From NCBI GenBank assembly GCA_009763385.1, contig CM019831.1, positions 84,045,845 through 84,109,844 of the forward strand: DNA of 64,000 nt. Reading direction: 5' to 3'. How positions within the stretch are numbered: the first letter of the stretch is position 1; the number at the start of each line of letters is the position of its first letter. The notes under the pieces were generated by a model. It saw only the letters and a list, made by a program, of their open reading frames with translations, ran no database searches and was not told the origin of the DNA. This document shows positions 10,955 through 22,674 of this stretch, in pieces. This DNA comes from Coix lacryma-jobi var. lacryma-jobi (lineage: Eukaryota; Streptophyta; Magnoliopsida; Poales; Poaceae). The position numbers and the translations under genes are program-made.

Positions 10955-13900
10955 CTAAAAGGGGAAACACACACCAAGCTCACCTCTCAACCAAGCAAAG
11001 GTTGATTGGTCCAAAGGCTTGGTGAAAATATCTGCCAACTGAAGATGAGTATCGACATGGTGAAGGTCGATATCACCCTTCTCATAGTGGTCTCGCAAGA
11101 AATGAAAGCGCACATCAATGGGTTCGGTCTTAGAATGCAGCACGGGGTTCTTAGCAACGCTAATCGCACTCGTGCTGTCACAAAGCAATGGAACTCGAGA
11201 AAAACATAGACCAAAATCACGCAAAGTGGCCATCATCCACAACAACTGGGAACAACAGCTAGCCGCAGCAACATATTCAGCCACTGTGGTAGACTGTGCG
11301 ACACTAGACTGCTTGCAAGAAGACCAAAATACAAGAGAAGAACCCAAAAATTGACAAGTTCCAGAAGTGGACTTGCGCTCAAGTCGGCAACCAACAAAAT
11401 CGGCATCCGAGTAACCGCAAAGGAAGAGGGTAGAAGAAGCAGAATACCTAATCCCGAACTCAGGTGTGAAACATAAGTACCTCATAATGCGCTTGACTAC
11501 CTGACGGTGAGAAGTGCGCGGCGACACCTGAAAGCGCGCGCAAAGGCACACCGCGAACTGGATGTCCAGGCGTATCACCGTCAGGTACAACAGCGACCTG
11601 ATCATACTCCGATACTCCTTCTGGTCCACAGCTTCTCCATCCTTGTCCGCATCCAGGGCCATCGTGGTCGACATGGGTGTTGGAAGAGGCTTGGCCTCAC
11701 CCATATCGAACTTCTTCAATATGTCCTTGGTGTGCTTGCCCTGGTGCACAAACGTCCCTTCTCGGGATTGCTTGATTTGCAATCCAAGGAATAACGTCAA
11801 CTCGCCCATCATGCTCATCTCAAATTCCCTGCTCATAGTATCTGCAAACTTGGTAACCAAAGCATGAGAAGAACCACCGAAAATGATATCATCCACGTAA
11901 ATCTGAACCAACAGAGTGTCATTGCCTTGCTTGAGGAGAAAGAGTGTTTTATCAACACATCCCATTTTAAAACCCTTAGCAAGCAAGAAAGTTTTCAACC
12001 TATCATACCAGGCTCTAGGGGCTTGTTTCAAACCACACAAAGCTTTATGGAGTTTAAAAACATGGTTTGGAAACTTGGGATTTTCAAAACCAGGAGGTTG
12101 TTTCACATACACCTCTTCTTCTATGTAGCCGTTTAGGAAGGCACTCTTGACATCAATTTGAAAAAGTTTGAAACCTTTGGATGCAGCAAAAGCCAAGAGG
12201 ATCCTAATTGCCTCCAAACAAGCTACAGGAGCAAAAGTCTCTTCATAGTCTATCCCCTCCTTCTGACTATACCCCTGGGCTACAAGTCTGGCCTTGTTTC
12301 TCACAACATGGCCATCTTCTCCTTGTTTGTTTTTGAAAACCCATTTTGTCCCAATAGGTTAACACTCAGGAGGAAGAGAAAGAAGAACCCAAACCCGATT
12401 TCTCTCAAAATTTTTGAGCTCCTCATGCATGCCATTGACCCTATCCGGATCAGATAAAGCGTGTCCAACATTTCAGGGTTCAAAATCAGCAACAAATGCA
12501 GAATGAGCAAAGTGAGAGATTTGTTGTGACCTAGACTGAGTGACGCGTTCGTGGATGTCGCCGATCATCTGTTGAGGAGGGTGTTGGCGTTGAATGTGTC
12601 ATGGCGCCTCCCTTGCTGAAGTGACCTCCCCCTCAACTGCAGCTGGTGCCTCCTCGGTTATAAGTGGTACAGCCCGAGGTGGTGGATCACATGGCCCCCA
12701 TGTAGTAGAGGAAGAAGGGTCGGGGCCACGTGCAGTCGTGGTCGAGGTCGACCCAATCGGCACCGTAGGTGGAGGAAGTGCTGGATCATCAATCCCTTCA
12801 GCACCTTCTTCCTCATCAACAAAAAGAGGTTCTCCAACCTCATGATCACCTGCACGCTCAAAACTAGAAGAAGGACAAAGCACAGTCTCGTTGAAGGTGA
12901 CATCGGATGTCTCCATGACTCGATTAGTATCAAGGTTAAGTACACGATATCCATGAGTATGATTACCATAACCCAAAAATACACTGTCAAAAGAGTGAGA
13001 CTCAAACTTGTCCAATTTTCCTTTCTTGAGTATAAAACAGTGGCAACCAAAAACTCTAAAATAACTCACTTTGGGTTGCTTCCCAAATTGCAACTCATAA
13101 GAAGTTTTCTTCAAGAAAGCACAGAGAAAAATGCGATTGGAAATATAGCATGCAATGTTTATAGCCTCGGCCCAATGTCGCCTAGGAGTCCTATGCTCAT
13201 CAAGCATCGTCCTGGCCATCTCTACAAGGGTCCGATTTTTCCTCTCTACAAGACCATTTTGTGGCGGTGTGTAGGGGGAAGAAAACTAATGCTCTAAACC
13301 CAAAGAGTTACAAAACTTCTCAAAATCCGAGTTCTTAAACTCGGAACAATTATTGCTATGAATAGTTCTCATCGAGTTCTTAGGGAACTCGTTCTGAAGT
13401 CGCAATATCAAATTGCGAACAAAGGTGAAAGTCTCAGTTTTCTTAGCTAAAAAGAAAACCCATGAATATCTCGAAAAGTCATCAACAACAACAAGCACAT
13501 ACCACTTCCCACCAACCGAGCTCACCCGAGCCAGACCGACAAGGTCCATATGCAAAAGCTCTCTAGGGTGCTTGGTCATGACTTGATTAACAGGATGGTG
13601 GTGAGCGGCTACCATTTTCCCATGTCTACAAGAATGGCAAACAAGATCCTTCTCCATGCACAACTTTATGAATCCTCGGATTAAACCAAGTGAACTAAGC
13701 CTTGCAAGCAAGTCGAAGCTCAGATGATCTAGTCTCCTATGCCACTTCCAAAAATCAGAGGAGGAAGGTCCAGCCAAAAGACACCGAGAAATTCCAAACG
13801 ACTCCGAGAAATTCACTCAAAAGACTTTCCCAAAGGGAGAAATCAAACACACAAGATTGCCCTGAGGATCTAAAATACGACTGAGATTCGGTTTAAAACG

Positions 13901-14161
13901 AATCTCATAGTCATCATCAAATAGTTGTGAAACAGAAAGAAGGTTAAAATGCAAGTTAGAAACAAGAGCAACATCACGCAATACAAAGTGCTCATTAACT
14001 CACATAGACCCACGAGACAACACTTTACCTTTGCTATTGTCACCGAAGGTGATAAACTCCTTTCCGGCAACTGGACTAATACTCGAGAACCACTTGGTGT
14101 TTCCGGTCATATGCCTTGAGCACCCAAAATCCACCAACCAAATATCCAACAATCGTTTTAC
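10955..14161 (-). pseudogene. pol: C2 Sirevirus pol (protease to RNase H), several breaks
   Basis: Reads right to left from the proposed 3' splice site at 14162. Protease motif is [13 protein letters not shown], with DFG instead of the usual DSG/DTG. It is followed by the GAG_pre-integrase zinc finger (H-H-C-C, about 13760-13630), integrase core (VDDFSRYSW), linker, reverse transcriptase and RNase H. The last 450 codons (12304-10955) are open, with YVDDIIFGG and DADFVGCR. Breaks: TAG at 13288-13286 in place of CAG (the C4 copy has the same stop at 33857-33859), TAA near 12360, and further frame changes between 12500 and 14070. The integrase motif SNNCSEF replaces SDNGSEF, so integrase would also be inactive. 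Confidence 0.9.
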
Positions 14162-15538
14162 CTACATCAATAAAAAGACATAGTGTGACCATATGGTCCA
14201 ACACTGGGGTGAGTAAAATGGGAAGTGTACCAGTGTTGGGTCGGCTGCTCAAAAGAACGGTTAGTAGCAAAACCATTCCTAGCATGCCTACGGGGAAAGC
14301 GATCACCACGTATAGGAAAACATGGTCCGCTAAGGGAAGAATGTCCATCGCGATACTCAAAGCGCGGTGGGGGGTAACGCTCAACAGCAAAGCCACCGCC
14401 ATGGGGTCCAAAACCTACAAAAGCAGGCTCCCACCGGGCATGACCTCCTTGCGACCTAAGACCTTGAGGCATTGGGCCTCTAGACCTAGCAGCTCTCCTT
14501 TGAACCTTTGGCGCATGTACATCATGAAAAGGATGGTACATGTCTGAATTGTTCATCTCCTTTGCACGGCGCTCCTCTCTCTTGCGCCGAAAGCAAAACT
14601 CCCTCAAGTGTCCATCTCTCCCACAGTGCTCACAGTGGTACCTCACCGCTCTCATAGGGGGTTGTTGGTACTCACGTTACTGGGTGTGGATCACTTGGCT
14701 CTTTTGTGGCATGAGCTCCTCATGGATTAGTGGCATAATGTCTAGCTTGTTCCTGAGGTGGTTTGGTTTTGGAGCCCATGTCTGTTTCTTGGGTGGAGCT
14801 CTTGGAGGTTCCACAAACACTTCATCCTTAGTGTTAGGTTTGAGAGGCTCTTTGGGTGGAATCTTGGTCAGTTTGGGAGTAGTGGTGGATTTGGGCTTCT
14901 CACTCGGCTTAAGACCACTAAACTCTCCAAGCTTCCTGAAAGATGTAGCACACTCAACACCCTGAGCAAAACCAACACCAAGACCTCCAGCAGCACATTT
15001 GAATTGGGCTATCATCATCCCAAGCTGCGGCTCGCCACAAGACACCCATGACAAGATGGTCCGAAGGTATGTGTTTTCTTCCTCGTTGCATCTTGTCATG
15101 CTTCACATTTGCAATCTCCATCTCCAAACCCTCACACAAAATGCATCTAGACACACAAGTGCTATTCGAGCTGGCCTTCCCAAGAGACACAATCTTGGCA
15201 TTCTTCTCTGCCAACTCGAGTTGCAAGCCTACACAAGACTTGCACGCACCTAGCAACCCTGGTCTAGCCTTCAGCTCATCCATCTCTCCAACCAACGCAA
15301 CATACTTCCCCCTCAAAGTGAGAAGGTCAGTCATGTGCTTGGAGCACATTTCACACTCATCCTCCTCAGACACGATAATGGTTGACTTGATAGACTCAAG
15401 CTCTTTTACTGCGTCCTCCCACTTCCTCCTAAACTTCTTTCTCTCTCTAGCAGCAAGCCTAAGCAGTTTATCTTGACTAAGGAGAGCAGCAGTAAGCTTG
15501 TCAACCTTAGCAGAGAGTTCGTCAGGAGTTCGAGATAC
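14162..15538 (-). other. Proposed retained intron of C2, encoding an extended Gag C-terminus
   Basis: On the minus strand the segment starts CTCAG|GTATCT and ends TTTTTATTGATGTAG|GTAAAA, with a YTCAC-like branch site about 25 nt before the AG. It also codes: a charged coiled coil (KVDKLTAALLSQDKLLRLAA onward, 15520-15100) with C-x2-C pairs, a proline/lysine-rich linker, and a CCHC knuckle (CEHCGRDGHLREFC, about 14640). The frame ends at the TGA of TTTATTGATGTAG, seven nt before the junction. A 2-bp loss relative to C5 near 15090 breaks the frame in this copy. In C4 the flanking sequences are joined exactly (32983/32984). Whether it is spliced in vivo is inference. Confidence 0.7.
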
Positions 15539-16743
15539 CTGAGAGGTGTCATCGTCGTTCCGAGGGATCTCCTCCAGATCGCCATTGACCTCATTGTCGA
15601 GGGCCATGCTGCAGAAGCCCTCGTTGTCGGCGAAGAAACAGAGGCCATTCAGCTTGTCCTCGATCTTCTTCTTCTTCTCGGACTCGTCGTCGCTTGATGC
15701 AGCGGAGTCGTCAATGTCGCTAAGCGTGGCGAAGAAAGCACGCTGCTCAGCCTGGGCCTTCTTCAAGTACTTCTCCTTGATGTACTCCTTGTTGAAGCCG
15801 CCCCTCGGCTTGTGCTTGGCGGGGACGTACTTCTCCTTGTGGCCATGATCTGTCTTGCCGAAGACTTGCTTGTTCTTCTTCGGGCAATTGGCGATGAAGT
15901 GATCCGAGCCTCCACACTCATAGCAGCCACCTCATCCTCCTCCGCGGCGACGGTTCATGCGGTTGTTGTGAAACCGTGAGAACCGGTTAGCAAGCAGGGC
16001 CAACTCGTCGTCCCCCATGAACTCCAGCTGCTCCTCTGTGACAGAAAGAAGAGATGATAAAGCAAAGCCTCCAGAGGTGTTAACAGAAGACCAGAAACAA
16101 AAGCCATCGACGGGTCAGAAGGATTTTCATAAGAAGCCCTCGCCATGGCGTCAGTCTCACTAGACTTGAGCTTACTAAAGAGCTCGTTGCACGTGAGAGT
16201 CTCATAGTTAGGCGATTCGATGATCGCCTGAACCTTAGAGTCCCACATCGACCGATCGAGAGTATGTAAAAGCTTGAGAGCCCTTTCATGATCGTCCAAA
16301 GGTAACAACTCTTTGTTTGCCCTCATCCTGTTGACAATCACCTGAAAGCGAGCGAATACACTTTCTATGCTCTCGCCAGGCATGTGCCGAAAGTTCTCAT
16401 ACTCCCGCTTGTGTGGCTCATAGAAACGGGATTTGACTTGAGTGGTTCCCTCATGGAAGCGCATGAGGGTCGCCCATATCTCTTGAGCCGTGGGGAGGTG
16501 TGAAACGCGATCAAACTCAGACATGCTCAAACATGAGAAAAGAGCATTACAGGCTCGGCTATTGGCATCGTGCTCATCGATCTGCAGCTGAGTCACACGA
16601 GCAGCCAAGACCACGTAATCTGCCTTGTTGCAAATCTCCTAGACAGAAGCACCCATGCTCTGAAGACAGGTCGACATGCGTATCTTCCAATACGCATAGT
16701 TCGTCCCATCGAAAAACGGCGGTTTCCCCACGCCGTGATCCAT
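15539..16743 (-). pseudogene. gag: C2 Sirevirus gag, N-terminal part
   Basis: Starts at the ATG at 16743-16741 (MDHGVGKPPFFDGTNYAYWK), the usual start of copia UBN2-type Gag, just after the primer-binding site. The UBN2-like capsid region spans about 16690-16100. The first CCHC knuckle (CYECGGSDHFIANC) lies at about 15930-15885. A lysine-rich and then acidic region leads to DDDTSQ at the proposed 5' splice site (15539). Premature stops: TAG at 16641-16639 where TGG is expected, and TGA just before the knuckle near 15930. The plain Gag domain order supports a structural role in the particle; this copy is not functional. Confidence 0.88.
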
Positions 16744-16789
16744 GTCGCCTTCTGTGGATCTGGAACCGGCTAAGGTGGAAGATCCTTAA

Positions 16790-16804
16790 CCCACTCCGAT
16801 ACCA
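16790..16804 (-). other. C2 primer-binding site (initiator tRNA-Met type)
   Basis: Minus strand TGGTATCGGAGTGGG, complementary to the 3' end of tRNA-iMet with one change from the common TGGTATCAGAG. It lies 2 bp from the LTR end at 16807. Confidence 0.85.
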
Positions 16805-16806
16805 AT

Positions 16807-16850
16807 TGAAGGACCAAGAACATTACCAGAAAGCGACCAGAGGGGGATAG
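16807..16850 (-). repeat. Stub of the C2 5' LTR
   Basis: Only the terminal ~44 bp (GGTCCTTCA end, CGCTTTCTGG) remain, matching the ends of the LTRs at 10080 and 39776. The rest of the LTR has been lost. Confidence 0.8.
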
Positions 16851-16922
16851 AATGTACAAATTTTATTTGAGTGAGATTATTATTGAAATATTTTTTAAAA
16901 AAAAGTTAAAAAATAAAAAAAG
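16851..16922. other. A/T-rich filler between C2 and C3
   Basis: Seventy-two bases, almost only A and T, between the broken C2 LTR and the broken C3 pol. No similarity to either element is visible. It could be filler made during end-joining. Confidence 0.5.
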
Positions 16923-18303
16923 CTGCTCGGGATCACCCCAATCGGCGTCTTCCTGCTCCTCCTGCACAAAGATCGTCTCTCCCATCTCCTGATCTCCTGC
17001 AACATCAAAAATAGAAGAAACACAAGGCATAGTCTCGTCGAATGTGACCTCACAGGTCTCCACTATCCGGTTAGTCTCAAGGTTAAGAGCACGATAAGCA
17101 TGAGAATGCAAAGCATAGCCAAGAAACGCACCATCAGCAGAACGAGATTCAAATTTGTCCAAATTGCCTTGTTTTAAGATAAAGCACTTGCACCCAAATA
17201 CTCTAAAATGAGACACCTTGGGTACCCGTCCAAAACGCAACTCATAAGATGTCTTCTTCATGAAGGCTCCAAGAAAGATGCGATTTGAATCATGGCAAGC
17301 GGTGTTGATTGCCTCGGCCCAAAAACGCCTAGGAGTCCTATGCTCATCGAGCATCATCCTGGCCATCTCAACAAGGGTCCAGTTCTTGCGTTCAACAACA
17401 CCGTTCTGCTAGGGGACATAAGGAGAAGACAACTCATGCTCGACTCCAAGAGAAGAACAGAAGGAGGTAAACTGCGAGTTGACAAACTCAGTACCATTAT
17501 CGCTATGAATAGATCTAATAGTATCAGGGGAAACTCAGTTTTCAACCTCAAAATAAGATCTCGAGCAAAAGAAAAAGCTTCATCCTTAGCCTCCATGAAG
17601 AACACCCAAGAGTACCTCGAAAAATCATCAACGATCACTAGAACGTACCACTTCCCACCCGCTGAGCAAACCCGAGCTGGACCAACAGTGTCTATGTGTA
17701 AAAGCTCACGGGGTTGCTTGGTTATCACCTGATTACAGGTGGGTGTGAAGCAGCAACCATCTTCCCGTGACGACAAGGATGGCAAACAAGGTCCTTTTGA
17801 AACTTAAGCTTGAGCAATCCTTGGATTAAGCCAAGTGAGCTAAGTCTTGCAAGCAAGTCAAAACTCAACTGACCAAGCCTCCTATGCCACTTCCACAAAT
17901 CAGAAGAAGGACCAGCCATTAAACATCTAGCAGAGCCGAAAGAACGAGAAAAATCGGCTCTGAAAACACGGCCAAATGGGACGACCCAACAAACAAGGTC
18001 TCCCCAAGAATCCAAAACTCGACTAAGGCCTTTCTTAAAACGCACTTCAAAATCGTCTTCAAGGAGTTGCGAAACCGAAAGCAAGTTAAAATGCAATTTA
18101 GAAACCAAAGCAACATCCTTGAGCACGAAGTTCTCATTGAGCTGAATAGCTCCATGAGAAACAACCTTACCTCTACCACTATCCCCGAAAGTGATGTACT
18201 CCTTCTGCACCACAGGGTCTAGGCTGGAGAACCATTCCTTCCTTCCGGTCATGTGGCGCGAGCACTCAGAATCCATGAGCCACATGTTCTCCAGCCGAAG
18301 TTC
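16923..18303 (-). pseudogene. pol: C3 Sirevirus pol fragment (protease, integrase, linker start)
   Basis: A more diverged subfamily than C1, C2, C4 and C5. Reading minus: protease with DSE in place of DSG (WLMDSECSRHMTG, about 18270), GAG_pre-integrase finger, integrase core (VDDFSRYSW, VVERKN) and the start of the linker (VTFDETMPC), then cut off at 16923 by the A/T-rich filler. A frameshift lies near 17540 and a TAG at 17411-17409. RT and RNase H are absent. It begins at a TTTCTATTGATACAG|G acceptor like the ones in C2 and C5. Confidence 0.85.
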
Positions 18304-18454
18304 CTGTATCAATAGAAATGCAGGAAATGAGCATATGGCACAACACTTGGATTAGTATACTGAGAAGGATACCAGTACTGTGTCATAGGCCCAGAAAAGG
18401 TGTTAGGAGGAACACCAAACTGTCCTCGTCCCATGGGTGGATAGCGATCACCAC
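18304..18454 (-). pseudogene. C3 extended-Gag C-terminus (end of the proposed intron)
   Basis: Translates on minus to a QYWYPSQYTNPSVVPYAH stretch ending FY-stop, homologous to the ends of the C2 (14167) and C5 (60784) extended Gag ORFs. The shared residues (WY, NPSV, PYxH, FY-stop) in a diverged subfamily show that this segment is coding and under some constraint. The stop lies inside the acceptor, TATTGATACAG. Cut at 18454 by the insertion of G2. Confidence 0.75.
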
Positions 18455-19773
18455 TGTTGACACTGGTTATCTATTAAAATTAAAGGATAAATAAATATGA
18501 AAAGGGCATGAATTCAATCACCAACAAATGTTTAGGGATTTAATTGACAATATTCCATGAGTTTTGGTGAATTATGATTCTGCAGGGACTAAACCAGGAA
18601 ACCAGCACTGATTGCTTCCCCTAGAAGGAAACCGACGCGAGATAACGCAACCAGCACGTCAGGAATATTCTAGAAGACTCCAGAGGACACCAGAAGACAC
18701 CAGGAGGTCGGGCACCGCAGGACCCTGCTAGGTGGGACCGACCGGTCCCACCAGGAGACCGACCGGTCTCTCCCCGGGCCCGCTGGCTTCTGTCTTCTGC
18801 AAGCTTCCTCCACCGAACCCTAGGACTCATCTCCACCGTCCCTGAAGTCGGTTTGATCTAACGGCCGCGGTTGATCCCTTAGGGCTATATAAGCAGCCCC
18901 AGACCCCCCTCTCCAGGCATCTCCATCTTCATTATTCATCTCCACATCAGAAACTAGGGTTTCAATTAGAAGTAGAGGTCCCTCTAGATGAATCTCTTCT
19001 AGTTCATCTAGAATTAGATCTAGTTCATCTAGTTGTAATCAAGAGCCAGCTATCAAGTAGAAGACTAGTTACCCCTCTAGTTTAGGTTTAGAACCGAGTC
19101 TTATATTAGAACTAGAAGAGAGAGAGAGAGAGGAAGAGATCAAGAAGGAGCTCCGGCCTGTCGGATCCACTTCTTCATCTTGTACCTGTGGATTCAAGTT
19201 CATCATCAACTTCAGCGATTGTTTCGGTAATCAACATCTATATTTAAGTTTAAGCTATTGTTCTTATTATTCTTAAAGATTTATGACTCTCTTTTGAGTA
19301 CTTTAATTCTAGTCATTCTAGAGTTAGAGTAGTTGGATAGTGTAAGCGTGGTGCTTAGACTTGATAGCTCATATATGCCTCCTATAACGCCGATAGTAGT
19401 TGTTGTTCGCAAGGGTGACTCTTATAGCCTTGTTGATTCTTCTATAGTCCACTTACCCGTGTGTAGGCTCGGTAGGATTATACATTTGCATAAAAGACTC
19501 ATACTCTGTTTGTGACCTTTTATGGCAACTTCCCCACTAAGAATAATATAAACATATCACTCTTAAATTGAAATTAGACCGCCTTAATGATCCCCTCTAT
19601 ACTTCCAGATTCTCCGTCCTTGTTATCTACTTAGGGGTTAGACTTTAAGGCTTAACACTATCCGTTCCTTTGGGTTCGATATTAAAACTGGGTTACCCGG
19701 TGAAGTGCTACATCGGTAGATTTTATCTGTGCGCTTGCGGATAAAGTAGAGTGTGCGTTAATTTATACCAACA
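18455..19773 (+). repeat. G2 5' LTR (1.32 kb), second Ty3/gypsy family
   Basis: Begins TGTTGACACTGG inside C3 and ends TATACCAACA, followed by a perfect tRNA-Asp primer site. A TATA box (CTATATAAG) lies at 18885-18893. Upstream, 18735-18770 holds two small hairpins, GGGACCG-AC-CGGTCCC and GAGACCG-AC-CGGTCTC. No second G2 LTR is present in the window. Confidence 0.85.
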
Positions 19774-19781
19774 CGCATTTC

Positions 19782-19871
19782 TGGCGCCGTTGCCGGGGAT
19801 AGAGTTTATCTCTACTCTTGGTAGCGACGTTAGTAAGTGTCAACAAGCATTTCTGGCGCCGTTGCCGGGGA
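19782..19871 (+). other. G2 duplicated primer-binding sites (tRNA-Asp)
   Basis: TGGCGCCGTTGCCGGGGA occurs exactly at 19782-19799 and again at 19854-19871, each preceded by a ...CAACAAGCATTTC-like lead. The 72-bp spacing parallels the PBS-like units inside the G-family LTRs. Confidence 0.88.
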
Positions 19872-20336
19872 ACGGTAGATCATCTTAAGTCTTAGTTTAA
19901 CCTTGTAATCATACTTTTATCTTTTCCTTTTGTCCCAGTCTTTTCATTTTTTTTGTTTTCATTCTTATTAATGTTGTTTTTGAATTCCACTCTTATCTAT
20001 CACTACCTCATGAGCAAGCTATAACCAGTAGAATCCTTATACCCCATCATAATACCTGGTTATGAGCTATGCCTACCTTTCTGCTGCACTGTCCTTGTAA
20101 TGAGCATAGAAATATAATTATGAAAATATTCCTTCGGGTATTCTTGTCACTAACCTTTCCAGGTCTGGAGCAGAAAAGAGTGAAGGAACAACAAACACAA
20201 GGTATGTCCCACCAATCTTCATGCAACATTGAATTACATTCATCCAATCTTGATTTGAGAAAAATCCAAGCTTGGGGAATAGATTTTCTAAGAATATTTC
20301 ATGCCATGTTGCTATGTTGGTTGTCCTTACCTTGAG

Positions 20337-20692
20337 GATATGCTCATATACTAATCATACTCTTTCATCACCATCTGAATAAATCTCTACAATACTTTCA
20401 TGTTATCTTTATTTGCTATAGTATATACTTTGGTTTTGAAGTATTATCATACACCTTTTAAATTAGGCATGGAGCTTAGTTTAATTGTTTTCATGAGTTA
20501 AAGTAAGACACGACGATATGCTCATATACTAATCATACTCTTTCATCACCATCTGAATAAATCTCTACAATACTTTCATGTTATCTTTATTTGCTATAGT
20601 ATATACTTTGGTTTTGAAGTATTATCATACACCTTTTAAATTAGGCATGGAGCTTAGTTTAATTGTTTTCATGAGTTAAAGTAAGACACGAC
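20337..20692 (+). repeat. Perfect 178-bp tandem duplication
   Basis: The unit starting GATATGCTCATATACTAATC at 20337 is repeated from 20515 without a visible difference. The identity implies a recent event. Confidence 0.9.
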
Positions 20693-22674
20693 GTCTGGTT
20701 TGATTCTTGAGCTAAAAGGTGTGCTAATTTTACTTCTAAAGGCTTTTAAATTAAGTATGGCGCTTAGGTTAAAATGCCTTCCTAGATCAAATTAGACGTG
20801 GTGTCTAGGTTGATTTCTGAACTAATAGTATGATATAGTAGATATTGGATATTTTTGTTGGACTAACCCCTGCAGGTAAACTTTCATTATTAATTTGGGA
20901 AAGTCCAGAGATGAACTCACACTGGAGATGAAGCAAGGCGTACAATGAACTTCAACAACTTTGCACAATGAAGACTCAGCTCATTCATCATGGATGAAAC
21001 AACTCTGAGTATCGAACTTTATTTATTTTGTCTTCTACTGCAAGTTATCTTTTGCCTTGAATCATGTTAAAGTGCAGCCAACACATAAAATACTAGTCTA
21101 CGCTAAAATAATCCTAAAAACATCTTTTTATTAGCATAGATGCAAAATACATAAGTTGTGGACAACAATGCATGCTTCAAATTCTTGCAATCCTTCGGGT
21201 ATATGTCCACTAACATTACGCAGGAGAGAGATTTTGTTCATCTAGGGTTTGGTCTGAACATTGAAGATCCAAAACTCAAGCCATAAACACACAAACCTAC
21301 ACTCAGATCACAAATGGTGCTAGCTTGGGAGACAAGATGGTACCACTACAACAATAGAAAGATCTACAAGTCAAACACATGAACATGTTGTTGGGAGTCC
21401 ATCTACATCACAAGCCAGCCTGGGAGAGAATTCCGTTGTCTAGATATGTTTCACAATCAAAGGGGGGAAGGAGAAACCCAACTTCAAACATATTGATCTT
21501 CTACCCACCACTTTGATCAGTACAAACCACTAGATGCTGCCCCAGTCAAGAAGAGAAGTTTGATCCATCACACATTCTTAGAAGATCATTCTTGAACACC
21601 ATCAATGTTATCATCTTTGCCGGACCTGGAGAAGTCAACTTTTGGATCTTTCGCTGCATGTTCAACATCTACATCACTTATGAGCATCCATAGAGAACCA
21701 AGAGAAGACGTCGAAGGGAGAACCAACTGCCAAGAATTGAGGAGGGAATCATGAAGGATGAAGCCACTGCACCACATGAGTTAGAAGATGGAGAGATAGT
21801 ACCTGAGCCAGCAAATCAAGAAGAACAGCCGATAAGATCTCCATCATCTAGACACTATTGAGAGGACAAGTCTCAGTTGTGACATTACAAGACAAAAGAC
21901 TATCATGGAAGCATTCGAGTAGCAGCTCTAATTTCAAGTCTCTTGTCAACCCAATAATAAAAGGGAAAACAAGAAAGGTTGACAAGAGAAGAATGCGAAA
22001 CTGTCCCTACATCCTCATAGTACAGAATTAATACAAGAAAGAGAGAGGATCCTAGTTAGCATACTTGAGGAACAATGCGCCTCCACTGATAAGTCGACAC
22101 ACGAGAAGGAAGGTCGATACCTCTAAAAATGATTCCACTCTGATCTTCCTCATCTCAATCACACTGTGAGACAAACAAGAGAAGACAAGCAATTCATAAA
22201 TAACAACCAGCTAGACAAGAGGAGCTTCCACAAGATGGTTCAGCACAATCACTTTCCAATGACAAAGTAACATTTCAAGGTAAGTAACCATCACTATAAT
22301 AGCTTCTTCTTGGTTCTAGTATGAACATAAATAAAGAACTAAACATGTTTAAGTTGCACATCACATGATCCAACCTAATCAACTCAACATGTTCAGTCCT
22401 TTGACCTTTGTTCATAGCTTTACTCTCTTGAATCTCACTATCTTAACTAAATGAGCTAAAATGTTGTGCATCTGACCTCTGGAAGATGATATATCTCAAT
22501 CATGAAAAGATCGACACTTTATGCATAAATTATCGTTCCTTGGGTTAAGTAATTTGATCTGTTTAATATTTTAAGATGCTACTTTCATGCTCATCCTCTG
22601 ATCCTATCACTCATATTAAGATTGAATAGAACACATAAACAAAAAGTTTATCTTGTGCAACGTGCCTAAGATTT

